Shown here: one piece after another, positions 24,101-33,871 of the stretch
Position numbering within the stretch: the first letter of the stretch is position 1
Layout: every line of letters starts with the position of its first letter
Source of the DNA: Lytechinus variegatus
Lineage: Eukaryota > Echinodermata > Echinoidea > Temnopleuroida > Toxopneustidae
Length of the DNA: 64,000 nucleotides
Direction: 5' to 3'
NCBI RefSeq assembly: GCF_018143015.1
Contig: NC_054758.1
Coordinates: forward strand, 5,069,501 to 5,133,500
The notes under the pieces: model-generated
What the model saw: only the letters and a program-made list of their open reading frames with translations
The model's database searches: none
Told to the model about the DNA's origin: nothing
Translations under genes and position numbers: made by a program

Positions 24101-26389
24101 ATTAAAAAGAGGTCGATACCAAATTGATGTTGATGATCAGCAATGTAGAATGCTACTGGGTACCATATCCAAGTCAAGAACTTTACGCAAGAAGAGGAAT
24201 TTGTATGTCATATGTAAGCAATATGTGGCTGCTTATGAGAAAAGAAAGCACAATGCATCAGAAGAGAGTTGTACTTCAATGCAGACTCCTGCAGCTGTGC
24301 ATACAACGTTGAAGACACAAGGAGCGAATTCTGCAGTTCTTGGAAGTCCCTCAAATTTGTCTTCTGATGGTCAGTTTAATGTCTCTCAGGTACGGCAGAC
24401 CACCAGTACTAGAGGAACTGCAATGGATACTACTAACAAAAACGCTGCAGATGAAAGCAAACAGGAAACCTGTGCAACACAAACTGACCTGTCATTGGAC
24501 AATGATCAGAGAGAATGGACGGATACAACTCTTCGTGAGACGAAAAGGCAACAGAGAGTCGCAGGGCGCTGCCCTGAAACTGCCTCTTCTTCAGAAACTT
24601 CACTTCCTGTCTTGCTGGACTATTTTGGTCCTAGGCTGACTGAATATGAGGAACGTTCTATCGTTGAAGACTTTGGAGCAGATGGAATGCTGACCCAGCG
24701 TACAACTACAGAAAGAAAGTACAAACTAGAGCCAGGGGAAGGAAGGTCTATTGTCAAAACTGAAATAGGATAAGGTACATGTACTTTGCTGCAAAGTGTA
24801 AGGTGAAGCGTAGCCACATTCTTAGGAAATATACCAACATGTGAATCCTTTGAGCTTTTGTTTGCATTGACTCAAACTAAAACCAGACTAAGCAACGTTC
24901 TCATACAAACATTTTTCTTCTTCTCTGTTTCAAGGTTCCACATGGCTCAAGAGAGATTGTGCCAGCATCGAAAGGATCGGCCAAGGTGCGCAGGTTCCAA
25001 TGTGGCATCTGCGGGACCAACTTCACTCTCCTCAAGAACGCCAAGAGACACTATCGATGTCAGCACCTGAATTACTTCTACTGGTGCAAGTATTGTCCCA
25101 GGGGAAAGGAGACGAGGAGGTACACACGAAGAGAATTCCTTGAGGACCATTTCCTTTCGTATCATCCAGATATTATGTGCGAAGTTGAGGAAGTGGGTAA
25201 ATCTTGTCCCACTGATGAATATAATATTATATGTGTAGACATCTATGAAGATGAGGTTGAAGAAGATGATGTAGGTGTTGATGTAGTCACGACAACCGAT
25301 ACTATACCCCAAGGAACATCGACACTTGAACAAGCTTCTTCTAGAGGGATATTTGAAGGTTCGGTTCTCCTACATAATACAGAGCAGAGAGATAATGTGA
25401 GATCCGAGACAAATATTAGAGGCAACTATATAAATCTTGCCGATTACCATGGCTTCGCGAATGATTCGCATCATTCAAATGGTTCGGGGGCAGTTGCGGG
25501 TTCTTCTCAGAAGCGAATGCAACGGACGTCCCCGGTGAACCAACAGAGTAACAAAGTAAGGAGGGTTGAGAATGAGAGAATTATCAACATGGATTGTGAT
25601 ATGCCATATGCTGAAGGAATGCTTCATGAGCGAGATGTTTCACAAGGAGCCAATAGGTGGGTGTCTCCCGTTGGTCAGAGTCACCAGTCTCAGGTGAATT
25701 TAAGCGTTCCAAATCAAAGTGCCTCAACTAGTTCAAGGAGTCTCGGTCCGTTTCCCAGGCAAGACGGATCTTATGTTAGCCATCCAATGCTCCATGCTCA
25801 ATCTGCAAACACTCATGATTGCCTCGTCATTGGCAGTGCAATCACACCCCTGGAAAAAGACACTATGACACCTTCCCCTCCATCAGTCCGACCTTCTAGC
25901 AAGCATACATCTCCTCAAATAGCCAGTTCCAGTACACGGCCACCTTCAGGCCAGTCAGTAATGCAGAACATGCACCAACCAAAGAGAAAAAACCACTTCT
26001 TGCCTAATCAACGCCAGCTTATCAGTCTAGGACCTGAAGCAGGAAGGAGCATGAATGAAGATGGGAATGTTGTAATATCGAGTAGTGATGCATCTTGCCG
26101 CAAGCAGCCGAGAGAGGCATCACAACGACAGCAACGCTCCAAGGAAGTTGTTGTCATCGAAGGAGATGCCCCTGCCACAACTGTTCTCTCCTGCAAAGAA
26201 ATCTTTGAGAAATACCATGATAGCATCGGCAAGTACAGCAAGGAGATCGATTTCAAGTATGACTCGAGCGGGCGAGTGGTGAGACGAAAAGTTATCAAAC
26301 ACACGTTTGTTTTTAGCAACTCACAGATGCCAGTATCACTGGCAGAATCAAAAGAAACTCAGGCGGGAGATAGAAGTGCCTCTAGGTAA
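18128..26389 (+). CDS. C2H2 zinc-finger protein with two alternative 3' exons
   Basis: Coding exons are 18128-18268, 19990-20095 and 21758-21849, then either 22950-24773 (isoform A, 720 aa) or 24935-26389 (isoform B, 597 aa). Phases fit: exon 1 ends phase 0, exon 2 ends phase 1 with CAAG|GTATTT, exon 3 ends phase 0 with GAG|GTGAGA, and both 3' exons start in phase 0. The shared N-terminus (113 aa) is short, acidic and Ser-rich, without a recognised domain. Each 3' exon adds a pair of C2H2 fingers followed by a long polar tail. It is probably a nuclear DNA-binding regulator. Exon 5 has no ATG before its fingers, so it must be spliced to an upstream exon. I do not recognise an ortholog. Exon structure is inferred from splice sites and frames only. 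Confidence 0.75.
18269..19989. other. Zinc-finger gene intron 1 with relics of a duplicated exon 2
   Basis: 18665-18740 resembles 19923-19999: ATCACTTTGATCATTG, GTGTAATGCCA, then ..TGCAGGATGCTGT against ..TGTAGGATGCTGT. 19833-19903 resembles the second half of exon 2 (AGAGTTTCAATATCTTTGAG against AGAGTTCTAATGTCTTTGAG). The two half-copies are split by about 1.1 kb of unrelated AT-rich sequence. Confidence 0.7.
20221..20918. mobile_element. TA-flanked palindromic element, CAGTGCGTCC end, right end lost
   Basis: TA then CAGTGCGTCCCACAAAAAAA at the left. Arms pair from about 20260 with about 20918 (ACAAATGATCTACCAATGTA against its complement), through CACGCATGAGTGAG and a TCAAATTAAAG-type block. 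The outer 40 bp of the right end is missing. Same terminal motif as 6983-8781 but a different interior. Lies in intron 2 of the zinc-finger gene. Confidence 0.7.
21104..21507. repeat. Two-copy 200 bp tandem duplication
   Basis: GATGATATGACACCATTTGA and its neighbours recur exactly 200 bp later with few differences (for example TCAAGCGATT at 21121 against TTAAGCGATT at 21321). It is recent and lies in intron 2 of the zinc-finger gene. Confidence 0.9.
21876..22064. mobile_element. Small foldback element with TCACAAAGATTTAAGTATGA arms
   Basis: GGGGGTGTCTCACAAAGATT at the left is matched by AATCTTTGTGAACTACCCCC at the right. TTAAGTATGA / TCATACTTAA continue the pairing. It sits 27 bp after the donor of zinc-finger exon 3. 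Confidence 0.7.
22065..22949. other. Zinc-finger gene intron 3, remainder
   Basis: AT-rich intron. A second acceptor-like TTTTTGCAGCAG at 22898-22909 precedes exon 4, but its phase does not fit exon 3. Nothing else recognised. Confidence 0.5.
22950..24773 (+). CDS. Zinc-finger gene exon 4: first C2H2 pair and C-terminus A
   Basis: Acceptor CCTTTCTTCCAAAG|ATCATC. It encodes 607 residues ending at TAA 24771-24773. Fingers in isoform A numbering: Cys130, Cys133, His146, His151 and Cys160, Cys163, His176, His181, both C-x2-C-x12-H-x4-H. The tail is low-complexity and polar, with a basic patch (KKKHGKRLKRGRYQ) that could be a nuclear signal. Near the end, DYFGPRLTEYEERSIVEDFG resembles a segment in exon 5. 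A donor-like AAG|GTACAT lies one base past the stop. Confidence 0.85.
   Translation: MIQPDMSGTPRSFFFECEICHKRLSCKSNLGRHMKEQHSTVKHAYSCLQCLAEFRRRCDLKAHYVKRHPDDLYEADTIPYQASRFAAAFTDQQSPADFQEMIQVQRQEQQNLQSSMIVVTPNVNPFDHHASITSQDSLSPHTFTQDIGPPNSETDFLYQGTRRSQACLDSGAVQRTSDPVGIDNAKARLGRSVTQGQRNSGFSISNSPVNQMATSVISDRPSPRQIGGKNTESGAGHLQVPPGKRHRSDNTQSAVQSETDVQIVNVVGAGDLEGRHGHNTGNDREGKRNNTGQGALLEILESRFPHDMPQYPEPVDQPRTSNNKAQNKQNTPMMLNTVNENLSIGTHNEGDDSVNDIRSENQNRKCSLRKNDIPSTLKKKHGKRLKRGRYQIDVDDQQCRMLLGTISKSRTLRKKRNLYVICKQYVAAYEKRKHNASEESCTSMQTPAAVHTTLKTQGANSAVLGSPSNLSSDGQFNVSQVRQTTSTRGTAMDTTNKNAADESKQETCATQTDLSLDNDQREWTDTTLRETKRQQRVAGRCPETASSSETSLPVLLDYFGPRLTEYEERSIVEDFGADGMLTQRTTTERKYKLEPGEGRSIVKTEIG
24775..24934 (+). 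other. 160 bp putative intron between exons 4 and 5
   Basis: Begins GTACATG directly after AAG and ends TCTCTGTTTCAAG, so it looks like a spliceable short intron. Removing it would leave the exon 4 stop in place. No AATAAA is seen inside it, so how isoform A ends its mRNA is unclear. Confidence 0.5.
24935..26389 (+). CDS. Zinc-finger gene exon 5: second C2H2 pair and C-terminus B
   Basis: Strong acceptor TTCTTCTTCTCTGTTTCAAG|GTTCCA, then an open phase-0 frame of 484 residues. Fingers in isoform B numbering: Cys136, Cys139, His152, His157 (C-x2-C-x12-H-x4-H) and Cys164, Cys167, His185, His190 (a long C-x2-C-x17-H-x4-H). An acidic stretch (VDIYEDEVEEDDVGVD) follows. The end holds IFEKYHDSIGKYSKEIDF, aligning with the end of exon 4. 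The first in-frame ATG comes after both fingers, so translation cannot start here and keep them. Confidence 0.8.
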   Translation, partial: VPHGSREIVPASKGSAKVRRFQCGICGTNFTLLKNAKRHYRCQHLNYFYWCKYCPRGKETRRYTRREFLEDHFLSYHPDIMCEVEEVGKSCPTDEYNIICVDIYEDEVEEDDVGVDVVTTTDTIPQGTSTLEQASSRGIFEGSVLLHNTEQRDNVRSETNIRGNYINLADYHGFANDSHHSNGSGAVAGSSQKRMQRTSPVNQQSNKVRRVENERIINMDCDMPYAEGMLHERDVSQGANRWVSPVGQSHQSQVNLSVPNQSASTSSRSLGPFPRQDGSYVSHPMLHAQSANTHDCLVIGSAITPLEKDTMTPSPPSVRPSSKHTSPQIASSSTRPPSGQSVMQNMHQPKRKNHFLPNQRQLISLGPEAGRSMNEDGNVVISSSDASCRKQPREASQRQQRSKEVVVIEGDAPATTVLSCKEIFEKYHDSIGKYSKEIDFKYDSSGRVVRRKVIKHTFVFSNSQMPVSLAESKETQAGDRSASR

Positions 26390-27769
26390 GGAGATGGAAG
26401 CTAAGAGGTGGAAGAAAATGAAATTTTGCCAGTTATGCTTGATGTGATTACAATTATGAATTTACAATTGCTATTTACAATTTTGTATCATCAGGACAAC
26501 AAACCATTTACAGATTTGTGCCTCTGATATAAAAGGGAAACCGAACAGGAGAATTAGGGATTGGATTACAGGGTGCTAAACAAGTTCACCAAGTGCTTGC
26601 TTGCTTAGTGGAACTCTCAAAGGACAATGAAATTTTAAATGTAGGCCTCTCTCAATTGATTGAAATTAGTTCGTTCTAATGTGTATAGATGTCTTTAATA
26701 CAGCAGAGGCAGTAGCTTGGCAGTCCTACTGAATATTCGCGTCTTTTATAGCATTTTTTTATGGGGCAATGACAGACAGATCTAGTTTATACTTTGATTG
26801 ATTGCTACTATGTTCAATGCTATTCCATCTGGTGCTAATTTGATCTTGTTGCATATGGTTTAATTCTATTTTGTCTGTAAAACTTTTTGCCCACAAATAT
26901 AACTTTAAATTCATTGGAATCACCACAATGCAAATTCAACAAGTGACTACTAAATTCTTGAAAACCCAAAGGTTTTATTTTAAGAGATTATTTGGTTTCA
27001 GAAAGCAATTGCTTTAAAATCTTTATTTTCCTTCATTTGCATTTCTAGTTTATGTACCAGACAGTGTTTCCCCACTTCATCTTCATGTATTGCAAACTTA
27101 GTTGATCAAAGACTACAACACAATTTTCTCTTTGTAATTGTAGATAAACTCGATACCAAATTATTGCTAAGCAACTTTGGGAGAATTAAATGTGTAAATT
27201 TGACTGTATGATCATGAGATGCATCAAATGATTAAGTTTGGACAAAAGCCAGATAGATAGGACAAATTGTTTTACCCATAATGGTGTAAGACAAAAATCA
27301 ACTGATATCGGATCAAGAGACTCAACCTGGGACACATCGTCCCGATGCATGACTTTGCCATGCAGTGGTAACTTCCATAGAATCCTTGATTCTGATTGGC
27401 TCTTGATCAGCGTTACCATGGTACATGTATTTACCATTGGATGGCTTAAGTGACCATAGTAGGAACTTTTATGAAAGGGAGCTCTGGAGTATTAGAGCTT
27501 GGTAAAAGGAAGCAACCAACAAATATGTTATTTTCTGTAAAGTAGCAAAATAAGTCTCATTTGCACAGATGTCAATGCAGTAGCATGATTGTTAACCACT
27601 TGTATGGTATCCCATAGCAAGATTGTTTTTTTATAATTTTTGTCCCTGGAAAATGAAATGAAAATTTGTGAAAGAAGAGAACATTAACAACTCATATTTT
27701 TTATTGATATTAGATGTTACGACATGGCTTTATATTATCAGAATATATGTACATGTACAAGTAGTTATA
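26390..27769. other. 3' flank of the zinc-finger gene
   Basis: Presumed 3' UTR then intergenic sequence. No canonical AATAAA is obvious; an ATTAAA-like site occurs near 27185. Small ORFs are not convincing. Confidence 0.4.
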
Positions 27770-28585
27770 GAGTGCGTCCCAGAAAAAATGGAAATCGGGA
27801 TTCTCATGTCTTTTTTTCTTCAAAGACAAATGAATTATGATATTTACATCATCATGCAATTCAATTATTCCTGTGTATGTTGAATTGATGATACCTAATA
27901 TGAGACTAACATTTCAAGCATTAATGAGAAAGAGGAGTTTGAAAACTTAATGTCAAAATCAGGAAGTGCAGTAAAATTGGTCAAGACTCGATCGTGATAC
28001 GGCGACCTTACTTATTCAACGATTGACACAGCATTTCTTTTGTATTTAACTATCTCTCACTGATCCTTGACATGAGAGGTGATTCAGATTCACACATGAG
28101 TTTCTGCACAAATTGCTTAGCTGTTGTTCTCAAATGATGAGATTCCACTCTTGTCAGAGGTATCAAATCTATGGTAACAACATACCGTGGAGCGTTGTGG
28201 CCCAGTTGATTAGTCTTCGGGCTTTGAAACAGAGGGTCGTGGGTTCGAATCCCAGCCATGGCGTAATTTCCTTCAGCAAGAAACTGATCCACAATGTGCT
28301 GCACTCAACCCAGGTGGGGTAAATGGGTACCGGTAGGAAATAATTCCTTGAAAAGCTGTGTGCGCTATGAACGCCTAGCTTAGCCGGGTAATATAGGAGC
28401 GCCTTGAGCACCTAACAAGGTGGATATGTGCGCAATAAAAATACCCTATATTATTATTATTATTTTGGAATTGTGAAATCTATCTCTGAACGGGTTTCCT
28501 TTTTTGTGGGATGCTCTGTATATCATGGTGATGGAATTTGTGAAATCTATCTCTGAACAGGTTTCCTTTTTTGTGGGATGCTCTG
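27770..28585. mobile_element. TA-flanked MITE with AGTGCGTCCCA end, interrupted by a SINE
   Basis: The left end GAGTGCGTCCCAGAAAAAA follows TA. The right end GGTTTCCTTTTTTGTGGGAT..CTCTG is inverted and followed by TA. The last 67 bp are duplicated in tandem (ends at 28518 and 28585). A tRNA-derived SINE lies inside at 28188-28465. Confidence 0.75.
28188..28465 (+). mobile_element. tRNA-derived SINE, copy A
   Basis: The head GGAGCGTTGTGGCCCAGTTG has an A-box-like region, and GGTTCGAATCCC (28242-28253) is a canonical B box. A conserved body (CTGCACTCAACCCAGGTGGGG) and an ATT-repeat tail follow. The same element occurs at 49207-49510 and, reversed, at 51335-51588. Confidence 0.85.
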
Positions 28586-30217
28586 TATATCATGGTGATG
28601 AAAGGGCTGTGCAACTTAACATTTTCCGATAAAAGGCATTGTGTTATATTGTTTCATACCATGCTTTACCATCCCGTACAGCATTGATGAATAATGTTGC
28701 CTACCAAATTGATTCGCATTTAATGTCATAAAAGATAAGTTCTCAACTCAGTTCTGTTCAGTCCTATACACAAAGGACATTTTGTGTGTCAGTCTTTTAA
28801 ATTGTGGAGCAAATTGCTATGTGATGCCAGGAAAACTATTCCCTGCAGCATGTAAATGTCATTTATGACTATTGGAATGTTCCAGTATTCTAAGTATTTC
28901 AGTATTGTGAATATTGTCGTAATTTTTGTCCTTAAAACGAGGCATTATATGGTGTACTTATTTGCATTTGAGCAGGCGTGCTTCTTAAATGAGATATGTG
29001 TAAAATACTGCACAGTTTTATGTGCATGCAATGTGCCTTAAATGTATGATTTCAGTTTTTGCAACTGAGGATGATTTGTTACAATCATATGTATTGCAAT
29101 TTGGGTTTGCAGGGCATCTAAAAGAAATATTTTTTTCATAATTAGTATCATAATTATTCAAGATTTCCTTAGCCAATTTTGTGCAATGTATGGATACTTG
29201 TAATGTCCAGGGAGTGTACACAGCCCATTACAAGGTAGTGTGACTTTGAAGCAGTGCCAATGTGCATAAACTTCATGTATTTTTAATGCAAAATATCCAA
29301 TACCATGGGCCTCAGAACTGGAGGGAGGGGGCTTTAGACTTCCCCTTTTTCAGTATGCACAAAAATTTGAAAATAACTAAGCCCCACCATCTGCCCCCTT
29401 CAAATTTGTTGTGCGACCACCGAATACTGTGATACATTTAACATTGCAACTGTGATTTGCCTGATTTTAAGTCATACTTAATTTTTTGTTATCCCCCCCT
29501 CCCATTATGAGTCAAACAAGTGGAGAATAATCTAAATTTTGCAACTATGTAAGCATATTTAAGGAAGCACATAAAGAAGAAATAGAACAATGGAAACATT
29601 GCATCACATATGAAATACAGTAATTTCTGCTAAGTCCACCTTCTATTATAGGTAAAATAATTGCCCAAGTCAAATCAGTTTTACATTATTTACCTAGTGT
29701 AAAATGAATTGAATTCCTCTATGTTACAAAACATCTGTGGTTTCAAGAGATATGACTTACATAGATTTCTTATACTTTTATTGCTTGTGGAACTTTTCGG
29801 GGGGGGGGGGACAAGTCCAGTCCCCCCCACATACAAATATGTATACTGTATGTCAGTGCCACCATTCCAATTTATTTTTAGATTATTTGATTGCGTATGT
29901 CCTAAAACAGCTTGTGGTTAAAGAGATGGAACTTGTGGCAGACTTGGTATGTATCATGCCTAGTCCAAATCTTGAAAACAAGCATGACTGTTGTGTGATG
30001 AAATGGAATAAAATTACCTTTTTGGTTGATACAAACCCTGAAACTCTCTAAGGGCCCATTGTATAAAACTTGTTATAATAACAAATTTGGAATGACGGTT
30101 TAAATCTATTGAAATCATTCAATGCGATTGGTGGATACTGGAGTTGATAGAGAAACTGTGAATTTGTTATTAAAACAAGTCTTTATGACACAGGATGTTC
30201 TTTTTATTGTTGTCTAT
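28586..30217. other. Intergenic, nothing recognised
   Basis: AT-rich with a few poly-G/poly-C runs (near 29800 and 29824). No supported gene or paired repeat. Confidence 0.4.
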
Positions 30218-30515
30218 GGCCCGTATTCTGAAGTCGGGTGTAATTTAAACTCTGGTTTTAAGTTGTGATTTAACTATGGAAAGCCAGTTGTTACATAAAT
30301 CTCTAACAGTAGAGGTTTAGTGTGTATCAGCTCATATGACTCCCAAAACATTGATTAACTGCCTGGGAAGGACAAGTATGACGATTGTCTCCACCAGCAC
30401 AGTTAACATGAGAAGCATTCACTGTAAACAAAATTTTGAAAATGTTTGGCTTCCCATAATCTTAGCACAGACTTAGACCATGGTCTAAGTTAAACCTGAC
30501 TTCAGAATACGGGCC
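30218..30515. mobile_element. Foldback MITE, CCCGTATTCTGAA family, copy 2
   Basis: Ends GGCCCGTATTCTGAAGTC and GACTTCAGAATACGGGCC, with the GGAAGCC/GGCTTCC block inside. TAT flanks both sides. Confidence 0.85.
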
Positions 30516-30802
30516 TATGAATTTAAGATAGATAATTGCCTTTTTCTTTTGTTATATTTATGTCTAATTACATGTATGTGTAATTTATATTATTGGACAA
30601 TGCAGAGCATGCTTTATTTTTACAGTCACTTGTCTATGAACAAGTTTTCCTCCTATGAAAAATTAAAAAATATAACTGTATAAAATGTCTTGTGTTGTTT
30701 CTTATGAGGTGGAATATAATGTGATTGCCTTTAGATAAGATACAGTCAACCCTGTCTAAGCAGCCGGTGACACCACATTTATTATATTATGTTGTAATTT
30801 TA

Positions 30803-31056
30803 CTACACTGCAAAAACTCTGGTGTTGACTTAACACCAGCCCGGAATCTATATATGTCCACACCAGAGAAGTATGGAAACAACACCAGTTTGGAATCAAA
30901 TTGATGCTGTTTTAATACTACATGCAATTGGTGTTGTACAAACACCTATCTGGTGTTAGACCAAAGCGAAACTGGAGTTGTTTAACACTTCTCTCGTGTG
31001 GACATATATAGATTCTGGGCTGGTGTTAAATCAACACCAGAGTTTTTGCAGTGTAG
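30803..31056. mobile_element. Foldback element, CACTGCAAAAACT family, copy 2
   Basis: Arms of about 80 bp: CTACACTGCAAAAACTCTGG, TTAACACCAGCC and ATCTATATATGTCCACAC all recur inverted at the right end. The hairpin potential is very strong. Confidence 0.8.
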
Positions 31057-31394
31057 TGATAGATCAATCTTGGCTGTAGCAAGTCAGATTAAACTTCTCG
31101 TTTCAAGAAGCAGATTAGCAATCAATCGCAAATTTGCAATTAACTTTCAGAACTTATCGATGTAGGGACCGAAAATAGACTTGCAATTGATCGCATGTTT
31201 CTTGCAACGCCCCATTATACAGGCTTGACTCTGTATCAGTCCATGTTTGATTTTCGTGTGTCATAAAGCAATCTATGATATATGATTTTGAGAAAATGGA
31301 AGGGGGGGGGGGTATGCTGCTTGTTGGTGATGACCCTCCTTTCACTTTTTGAATAATGGTCCTTGTTATCAATCCCAACAATCCTTGTGCCTTA

Positions 31395-31569
31395 TTAAAG
31401 GGGTACTCCAGGCTGAAAATAATCACATCTGAATAAATAAAGTAAAATTCACCAAGCAAAATGCTGAAAATTTTAATAAAGTTTGTTAGCTAGTAACAAA
31501 TTTATTGAATTTTGAAGCAATGTTTTGTGTAAACTCATGTTATTTTCAACCTTGAGTATGCTCCTTTAA
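31395..31569. mobile_element. TTAA-flanked palindromic MITE, short copy
   Basis: TTAAAGGGGTACTCCAGGCT at the left and GAGTATGCTCCTTTAA at the right, with CTGAAAATAA/TTATTTTCAAC pairing inside; 175 bp in all. Confidence 0.7.
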
Positions 31570-32655
31570 AAGCCTGACTCCCTGCTAAAACAATTACTAT
31601 TCAAAGTTGATATTGTCAAGAATCATAAGATTTTATTCTTCCCAAGAGGGGGGGGGGGTAAAAATAATTCAGATGTGGAAGCAATGAAGAAGATGAAAGA
31701 AGAAAAATATAGGAGAGAAGGAGAATTTAAAAGAGAAAAATTGGGGAGGAGAATGGAAAAAATGCCAAGAAAAGAACGAGTAGATAAGATAAAGAAGGCA
31801 GGGAAAGAAAAGGTTGCATTAATTGAGGTATTTGGGTAATTCAAAAGAAAAACATGGGGGATATGCCAGATTATTGTAAGATGATTAAAACATGTGGTTA
31901 AAAATGAGTAAAACAAAGCATATTATAACCTATGACAAGACGGGGGAGGGTGGCGTAGAGTTACAAGAGTTTAATGTCCATTTTATTTATATGATATAAT
32001 GACAAATAGATGAATCAGGAAGCTCCTGAAACAAAATAGTTTAAAACTTCATCTGAAAAATATTTAAAAAATAGCTGCTGAAAATAATCTGAAAAAAAAC
32101 ACACACACAAAATAGCTGAAATACCATCTTAAAAAAAGAACTCTCACACCCCTGTTATATGACGGTACATACAGCTATGTTGTTGGGTTTCTATTATTAT
32201 TAACGATAAAAGAGAAAACACCAGGGGGGGGGGCAGGAAAGACAGAAAAATTCGGGAGAAGAAGAAAAAGAATACAGTCATTTTTCTGAGGAAACTATTG
32301 AGAAAAAGTTTAGGGAATTCTTTTAGCGCCATCTCTTGTTCATCAATGATAAAGAGGCGGATCTCGCACATCAAAATAAACTTCTTGGAAGTTCCCGCTG
32401 CTGACGTCGACTGTTTCTCTGCTGTGGACGTTGTGTAAGTTCCATCAAAGCATGTATTTTCATATTAATTCTTATCTAAATGGCTAAGAATGTTCACTGG
32501 AACACACGCATTTTACATAAATTGTTCTTGTATGGGTTCTTTAAAGTGATGTTATGTTTCAGATATGTGTGCGAAACTCGCTCGGTTTAATCAGTCCCAT
32601 CCATCGAATTCTGTGTATGCATGGTTCCTCCAGAAGAGGACGGTGGGGGGGGGGG
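31570..32655. other. Intergenic, nothing firm
   Basis: Purine-rich runs (31660-31830) and poly-G tracts. CTGTGGACGTTGTGTAAGTT near 32420-32439 contains a donor-like site and could end a short untranslated exon, but nothing else supports it. Confidence 0.35.
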
Positions 32656-32948
32656 TAGACCAAAAGCTTCGGTCTCTGTTATGTTGGTTGTTCAGCTGAA
32701 CTTCGTTGGCTTCACTCACCAAATACATAGACCGAAGTTTAACCGTCGTCTGTACGGGGGCTCAATGGCCACGGCTAATTTCTTGTTTTTCTCCTCAATA
32801 CCGTGATATTTTACACAAACAGTGCATTCATATGCACCTTTAGGTGATAATGTTTAAGTAACGACAGTTTCTTACCCTAAATTCCCGCTTTGAAACTGGC
32901 ATTCAGAGGATTGTCTCTAAAAGTTGACACTTGCGACTCGGAGAGTGG

Positions 32949-33172
32949 GCAGCCATCTTGATAATGAATTATTCATGAAAAGTGGCCGGCGAAAGTTAGA
33001 CTCCGCCCCATGACCTTTACGTCACACATATACAGTGCCCGGATGTTGAAGTTTTATCAGCTTGCCTGGCGAGCGCGAGCAAACGTTGGAAAAAATATTA
33101 ATATTCATAAGCCTGACGTAAAAGAGATGATCTGATTGGCCAACGGTTTCGATAAGCAGTTGACCCGGAAGT
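32949..33172 (+). promoter_or_regulatory. Putative Rabin8 promoter
   Basis: A cluster of housekeeping-type motifs: YY1-like CAGCCATCTTGA (32950-32961), GC box TCCGCCCC (33002-33009), CRE-like TTACGTCA (33017-33024), inverted CCAAT ATTGG (33135-33139) and ETS CCGGAAGT (33165-33172). A donor-like site follows at 33337. The motifs are visible; assignment to the downstream gene is inferred from strand and from the need for an upstream exon. Confidence 0.45.
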
Positions 33173-33199
33173 TCATCCCACCTCATATGTTTGTGTACA

Positions 33200-33336
33200 T
33201 TATCGACTTCGGAGGAACGAGTGAATTGGGAGCTACACGACAGCCGAGGAAAGTCACTGTTTTTGTTCCTTTCGAATTGATTTTTTACCACTTTGATGCC
33301 AATTAATGCCTAGAGGAAATAACAAGCTGCATTTTG
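33200..33336 (+). other. Candidate untranslated first exon of the Rabin8 gene
   Basis: Lies just past the motif cluster and ends CATTTTG|GTAAGCTTC, a fair donor. The first coding exon has its own acceptor (CCTTAG at 38573), so an upstream non-coding exon must exist. The start at about 33200 is a guess. Confidence 0.35.
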
Positions 33337-33490
33337 GTAAGCTTCTTTTTATATATAGTTTTTTCATTAAGTTAACAATCGATGAGCCCCGCCGGGGGGA
33401 TTTTGCGTTGTACCTCCCCTAATGGCGAGGACACGCTAGCGAGCCGTCTGTCGACGAGGAGAAATTAAAAAATTAAAAAATGTTAAAAAA

Positions 33491-33665
33491 CTCCTCGAAA
33501 CAGACGGCTGCCAGCTGTCTACGGGGGGGGGTGCCTGCCAGCCAGGGGTGTATGTATTTCTTTGAGACTCGGATGGTGACTGTAGGTGTATTGTGTGTAG
33601 TGCTGTCTTGTGATGATTGTGCACTAACCAACTTTGACAGCTGGCAGCCGTCTGTTTCGAGAAGT
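33491..33665. repeat. Hairpin with 29 bp arms
   Basis: CGAAACAGACGGCTGCCAGC (from 33496) is inverted at 33637-33665, with a loop of about 117 bp containing a G run. It is near perfect, so recent or conserved. Confidence 0.85.
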
Positions 33666-33871
33666 GGCCTCATCATTTTCAATTTTTGTCTGTATTTCAT
33701 AAAAATATGAAAATAGAACTTTAGAACTGGATGAAAATCAAGATAGATTATTCAGTTTTTTGGCCTGACAATATTAAATGCATGAAAACTACCTGGAAAA
33801 AAAATAAAAGGGGAAAAAACAGTGACTTCTTTCAGCTGTCGCGCAACTCTCACTTCCCTGGTTTATCCGAA

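Noticed and set aside
24959-26389. Exon 5 as an independent gene starting at 24959
   Set aside because: Position 24959 is GTG, not ATG, and the first in-frame ATG lies after both fingers. A splice acceptor sits at 24934.
28188-28253. tRNA gene from the A and B boxes
   Set aside because: It is the head of a dispersed SINE with related copies at 49207 and 51588, and the acceptor arm is not closed.
32404-32432. Alternative untranslated first exon ending GTTGT|GTAAGT
   Set aside because: The donor is fair, but no promoter motifs precede it; 33200-33336 has better context.
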